Source of the DNA: Coturnix japonica
Lineage: Eukaryota; Chordata; Aves; Galliformes; Phasianidae
Direction: 5' to 3'
Length of the DNA stretch: 64,000 nucleotides
NCBI RefSeq assembly: GCF_001577835.2
Contig: NC_029516.1
Location: 67,131,356 to 67,195,355, forward strand
Below are positions 58,701 to 64,000 of this stretch, piece after piece. Below the pieces are notes generated by a model, which worked only from the letters and a program-made list of their open reading frames with translations, ran no database searches and was not told the DNA's origin. Both the position numbers and the translations under genes were made by a program. The stretch's first letter is position 1. Each line of letters starts with the position of its first letter.

Positions 58701-61700
58701 ATAGCTTATGCAAGGCTTGGTGCTCACCTCTTGCAGCACAAAACCTATGAAGCAGTTTCTCGTGAGCAGACCTACAGCAGGTGTTGCCTTCTCAGCCTGT
58801 AAGAACATCAAATCTAAACTGAAGAAAAGCAAAGCTTCCCCAAGTGGATGAGAGCCCAGATCCTGAACAGCAGAAGGAGTATGGAAACACAGTTACAAAA
58901 ACCTTGCTACTCTAACACAGGTGTTAACAAGTTTGGTGAACTTCATTCACAGATGGAAAAGATCTATGCTCTAGAGGAAGGCAAAAGTTGTAACTCTCCT
59001 AAACTGAACAGAACAATTTGCAGCTAAACCACAGGGATGCAATGAATTCCCTACAGGCACCTGTATTTCCACCCTGTAGAATCCAGATTATAGTAAAAAT
59101 CTACCATATCACTGACAAAGGATCAGAATACAAATGTAGCACGATGCCAAAGCTAGGAAGCTGGGACAAAGAGAGTTTAAGATCATCTGGTGAGCAATGA
59201 ACACTGAACTCAGGCATCTGGCTGTGGGCTCATCTCACAGAGCACATCAGTTGCTCTTGCTTGGGCCTGTCCTCATCTAAGCACTGGAAGGACTCCTGCA
59301 TCAGATGTGTTCTATAGATTACACTCTTCCTATTTGTCTCTGGGCTGCGCCCTGATTTATGTCACAGCCGCTCCTCATCCCAGCGCTCAGATACGATGCT
59401 CTTGGAAAATTAGAGGTACTGCACAGGTACAGTAACTGCATTGCCACAGCCAATGCATAACCAGTGTCACTGTCACCCACTGGATAACTGAGGAGCTGAG
59501 AATCATAGAGCACCCAAAACGCCAAATTAATTCAGAGATGTGAGGATTCTTAGTATACTAAGGAAATGACAATTCATTAACAAAGGAGTAGCCAGTAACA
59601 TTCAAAAACGCTGATCTCAGTGTGCTTGCCCTTCACTACACTGGCAATTGCCTGGTCATTGCTTCCCTGCTCCGGAGCCAGGACATCAGCTTGTCCCAGT
59701 GCCAGCCCTGGGCTGCATGCCCACATGAGTTTCCGCTGCACATTGCCTCTGCTCCTCACCAATGCCAGCTGCCCTTCCCAGCATTCCACGTTGCAAAACT
59801 CCGCACATGGTAACCATGTCAGCAGGAGGTTAATAAAAAAGCATAGTTACCAAACACACACTTTATGAATTTGCTTAATTAGATAAAAATGGAATTTGAT
59901 TGAGGAAGGGATGCCTAACATCCAACATTCCAGAGCTTGCCCAGCGGGCAGGGGTTTGGGCTGCCTGTCTCTGCTTGTACTCACATCTGTGTATGGCTCT
60001 CACAAAAGGCAGAGAACCACAGTCTGCTGGATGACCCCTGGAGAGAAGGGAAGCTTTAAGGGAAGTTTGCTCAGAGCAAGCAGGAAGTCTCAGAAGGGTG
60101 AGGACAAGATGAATGTCTTTAAAGATGCACTAAAACATCAGCACAGTGAATTTTGTGATGAGATACTAAACAGACAAGCAAGATTTTAGCACGCCTCACT
60201 TCCTCTCATTTTAACAGAAGGCAAGGAGAAAGATTTGCCAGCAGCTACAAGAAAGTGAAGAGAGAAGGAAGCGTAACAAGTTTTGTTAAGGTAAGAGCAT
60301 GTACTTTTATTGAATCGGGTACATGTTTTTCATAGCTGGGTCTCGCTCTTGCCTATTGGGAGCTCAGTGATTTCCTAGCATTGGAATCTTTTTTTTTTAA
60401 TGATGGGAACTGGACAAATTCCTTGGCCTTTTTTCCAAGTACTTTATTGCCAAAAGCTATTGGAAAGTCAGATCAAGTAAATTCCCTGGTGTTTGGGTGG
60501 GTTTCAAGTCCATCGTAAGCATTTACCTGTTTGAGACGGCAAATAGGGGTACAGAGCTGATGCAGCTACACTGACAAAAACAGTAGACTGTGTGGCTAAA
60601 ACAGCCACTTGCTCAAAGAAAATGCTTTTGTGCAGCTCCACTTGATAGCAGGGTCACTCTGTGACCCTGGTTTGGGAGTTACCTTTCTCCAAAAGCAGAG
60701 ATTCAGTGATAGATATGGCAAAACTCAATCCTAGTTGATGCTGAGGGAACCTCATTGTGAGTCATAGAGAGTCACAACCTACGGGCTGTCAGTTCTGACT
60801 AAAAGAAGTCTCCCTGGAGCAGATCTCAAACCTGTCTACATTTAAGTCAATGGCCAAACTCAGCAGGATGAGATCTGTAAAAAGAAGAAAGAGCAGAGCC
60901 ACCCATTTGTAGGTTCCTACAGCAGATTATACTCCTAATGTTCTTTTTGTATAAGAATCCCTTCTTCTAAAGCAGCAATGTAAAATTTCAAAGTAACATG
61001 CCCTTCAGAATTTTACTTTGATATTTTTTTACAACTATCTAAACTGACTGCTGAACTTAACAAGGCAACTTCCCTACAGCCAGTCTTGGGGAAGAAAGGG
61101 TGGTGAAACATGGAACATAAAGCCTGAGCGCTTAGAGCCAATTCTCTAAATATTCTTACACGTTATCATTTACACCAAAATTATAAAAACTTGTAAAAAG
61201 TCTTTATTTAGTGCTTGATTTAATTTATGAAGAGGCTGAAGTCTCTTAGTACCTATACACAAAATTTTGTACATAAAACCAATAAAGCTGTCCAGACTGG
61301 AATTGCCACAGTTTACATGGATTTTACCTTATACAGATATCCACAAGCCACCAATGCATTTATTATCATGTGTTAGCTCTGATTTACACCCACATTTTGA
61401 ATGTGAAAACAGTGTATTACTTAAAGCAAAAAGAACTAAGGCAACATTACAAGCATTGTGCATTGTGTGAAGTTTCCAAAAAACAGTCGCTACGCATGCT
61501 TAAAACTCAGCTTTTAACATGAGTTAAACATTCGTTGTAGTTCCACCTGTAAAGCATCCATTCAGGAGCTGAAATTGGCTAAGCAGCTTTAAATACAAGC
61601 GGTGACGCTTCATTTTACAGGCTGTCGAGTCCTACAATCAAAATCTACTAAGAAAAAAAAAGAATAAAACAACAGAAACCCCAATACCTGATTCTCAAGC

Positions 61701-62528
61701 GAACCTCAGGCACACAGCAAAATGAGGTGAAACACACCAGTAGGTTTAGACCAGACTCTTCAGCTCTGATGACAACAATACAATCAAGCTGTCCACCCGA
61801 GACTGCACAATCATGAATCCTACCTCTGTGCAACCACTCTATCAACCTACTACGCTGACTTTATGACGATCACACAGAAGCCCATAATGCCAGTTCTGCC
61901 AAGGTACTCCGACTGCATGATGGCTTTTCACTGACCACGCTATCTGCAGGACAGTAGATGAAACCTAGCAAAAAACATACCATATAAGCAGCGTGTTTAG
62001 TTAGTATCTCACCTGGTACAAAACTTGTCAGTGGTTTTTTCTAGTAAAATGGAATTTGGCAAAGTTCGGATCTAGTCAATATGAGATATGATAAAAATGC
62101 TAGAATTCTTACAAGACAAATCCTAAAACCATCTTTGCTGTGTTTTTGAACCACAGCCACTATCTGCAACTAACCTCAAGAATTATGAAATATACCAGCT
62201 GGATGGTAATGCCACATGCAATTGGAAAAATAATGTATTTATTCTATCTAATCAGCCCAATGACCATAATGTGATTACAGGAAGTGGTCTATTTTACTAC
62301 TACTGTTTGTCTCACTGCAACCATCAATGAAGGTGAAGTGATACAACCCAAACAAAGAAGGAAAAAGCTACCAGGGCAAACAAATCTGGCCTTCCCACGA
62401 GACAGTGGTTATTATTAACCCTAGAAGTTTCATCTGTGGATCTGCTGGTCATATACATGTTTTTACTAGTAGACGTTCATTTTGCAAGCTCTGGACGGTA
62501 CTGACAGGAGAAAATTAAAACTTAAAAC

Positions 62529-62592
62529 ATTATATAAAAAATTATATATATATAAAATTATATAAAATTATATATATATACATATATATATG
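62529..62592. repeat. (TA)n-rich repeat
   Basis: Alternating TATATA runs with AAAATTA spacers, about 60 bases. Confidence 0.9.
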
Positions 62593-64000
62593 AAGTGCAC
62601 TATTTTCAGCAGATGTTCTTTGAAAGAGCAGTAAAACATACTGAAGTAAGGTCTTCAGATTTTACAGTAAAGGGAATAGGGCATTCCTTCAGAATATCAT
62701 GTGGTTGCTTTTGTTTTTCAGCTTGTCATATGGATCAACTTCCTCATTCTTCTTTATGGTCCAGTAGATTTAACGATGAAAATTTCAGGTACTTTCCACT
62801 CCATAGTTTTATTTTTACTTTAGCATATGCAGAACTGAAAAGCCGATTCATTTCACTGTTTCTTCTTTTTTTCTTTTGATTATGTTTTGGGAGAGTGCTT
62901 CATTCCTGGGTGGTTTTACTAGAACAACTGAAAAGGAGCTGAAGGAATATAAACGTTTTTCTGCGTCCTGTGATGAGCAACCTCATAGATAGAATGATAG
63001 ATAGAAATGTGGATAGCGAAAATGATTGGTAAGAGCAATCACCATAAAATGGCAGACTCGAGTTATTTTTATCAACAATAATTGAGAATTTCTATTTCCA
63101 CACGTGACAAACTTTAAAGAAAGCAAACATACTAGGAAAGATCACTCAGAATATCATATACAACTCATTTTCTTGAGCTTTTCAACATACTAATACATGA
63201 CCTACACTGCTCCCTACCTTCCAGTTTGAAGCTAATGTTTGTATTGCCACAATGAAAATGGTTGCAATTAGCAAGCCATCATGTGAGGAACCCCACTCAA
63301 CTCAATCCAACCAACAGACTCTTGCTTTGCATTAATAGTCGCTAAATTTTCAGACCTAACTGCTCCAAACTCTAGAACCGTCTCATCACAACCCACACAA
63401 CCCATTCACATATTCTCCCTAGCTTTATTGAAATAAACAGATGCAAAGCCATCAAAGATGGAAAATCTTGGAAGACTATGGCCAATATGACTAACAAAAA
63501 GACAGGAGCGGGGGCAAGAGGGCTCGATAGGTACAAAAAGCCACAATAGCATCCAGTTCTGCTCGGCATCAAGCCACCTGTGTCAGAAACCATCAGAGCT
63601 TTTCTCAGATTTGCTTCTCACTGTCTGCAGCAGGCAGGAAGGTTTGCCTTGCAGAAGTAAGCTCTTGTGATGAGCTTGAATCTGGTCTTCTCCACAGTGA
63701 CTTTGTATGTCATGATTTTCTAATTCCCCTTTTGCACCACAGTTTCAACTTTACCCTGGCAAGCCTCCCAATGTTTTAATTATTTTTATCAATAATTATA
63801 TTTAGAAAAACACTTGGTGACTAAAAAAAACACTCTAGCCAGTATTTCTTTATGCTCCTACATTTCCTAACAACATTTAGAAGCGTGGATCTAAAACCCC
63901 GGATACTTTGCCATGTGCTGAAATTCCCAAAGCTGAGAACCCTGCAAAATTCTTCTGGCTTCACTGCATTAAAACATAGTTGGCTTTCCACATATAGATT

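Larger units (their letters stand above)
54395..64000 (-). other. CCND2: CCND2 last intron (runs off the window)
   Basis: No match to the expected preceding CCND2 exon (about 150 bases coding the PPSMIATGSVGAAICGL region) was found up to 64000, so the whole stretch is read as intron. It holds a CR1 fragment, an LTR fossil and a TA repeat near 62529-62592, and otherwise nothing I recognise. A long final intron is also known in mammals. Confidence 0.6.

Noticed and set aside
55740-64000. Search for the preceding CCND2 exon (PPSMIATGSVGAAICGL region)
   Set aside because: No stretch on the minus strand matched by eye, so I treat the region as intron; the exon is presumably beyond the window.

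Overview
This window is vertebrate nuclear DNA, most likely from a galliform bird close to chicken. The evidence is the dense CR1 LINE content, bird-type ERVL LTR pieces, mariner elements of the kind known from chicken, and a conserved block of three genes: FGF23, TIGAR and CCND2. The same genes sit together on human 12p13 and, from general knowledge, on chicken chromosome 1. Here the block reads FGF23 (+), TIGAR (-), CCND2 (-), which is the human order seen from the other strand. All gene calls rest on reading the translation and the splice sites by eye.

Layout. Positions 1-14.5 kb are upstream of FGF23 and hold no gene I can support: a broken retroviral integrase fragment, several CR1 copies (one interrupted by a solo LTR with 5-bp target duplications) and simple repeats, including a long AAAAG tract. 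FGF23 lies at 14609-18040 in three coding exons that join to 254 residues, followed by a 3' UTR of about 2.5 kb with an AU-rich element and a strong poly(A) signal. Between FGF23 and TIGAR (20.6-25.8 kb) there are two CR1 copies and an LTR piece. TIGAR occupies 42709-25873 on the minus strand. Its six coding exons join in frame to 280 residues and it starts in a CpG-rich promoter. Its introns hold CR1 copies, retroviral fossils nested in one CR1, and three mariner copies, two of them a near-identical inverted pair just inside the ends of intron 2. Between TIGAR and CCND2 there are repeats and one unrecognised 65-residue membrane-protein ORF with its own poly(A) signal. From 54394 down to about 49700 is the last coding exon and long 3' UTR of CCND2, and 54395-64000 appears to be its last intron; the remaining CCND2 exons lie beyond the window.

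The three genes have separate jobs: FGF23 is a secreted phosphate and vitamin D hormone, TIGAR a cytosolic sugar-bisphosphatase, and CCND2 a G1 cyclin. Their linkage is old synteny, not an operon. I found no RNA gene, CRISPR array or clearly new system. The points most worth a second look are the FGF23 tail with two repeated Klotho-binding-like segments but no cysteines, the GC-AG intron and Asp102 in TIGAR, the inverted mariner pair in TIGAR intron 2, the divergent glutamine-rich tail of CCND2, and the small membrane ORF at 47616-47813.
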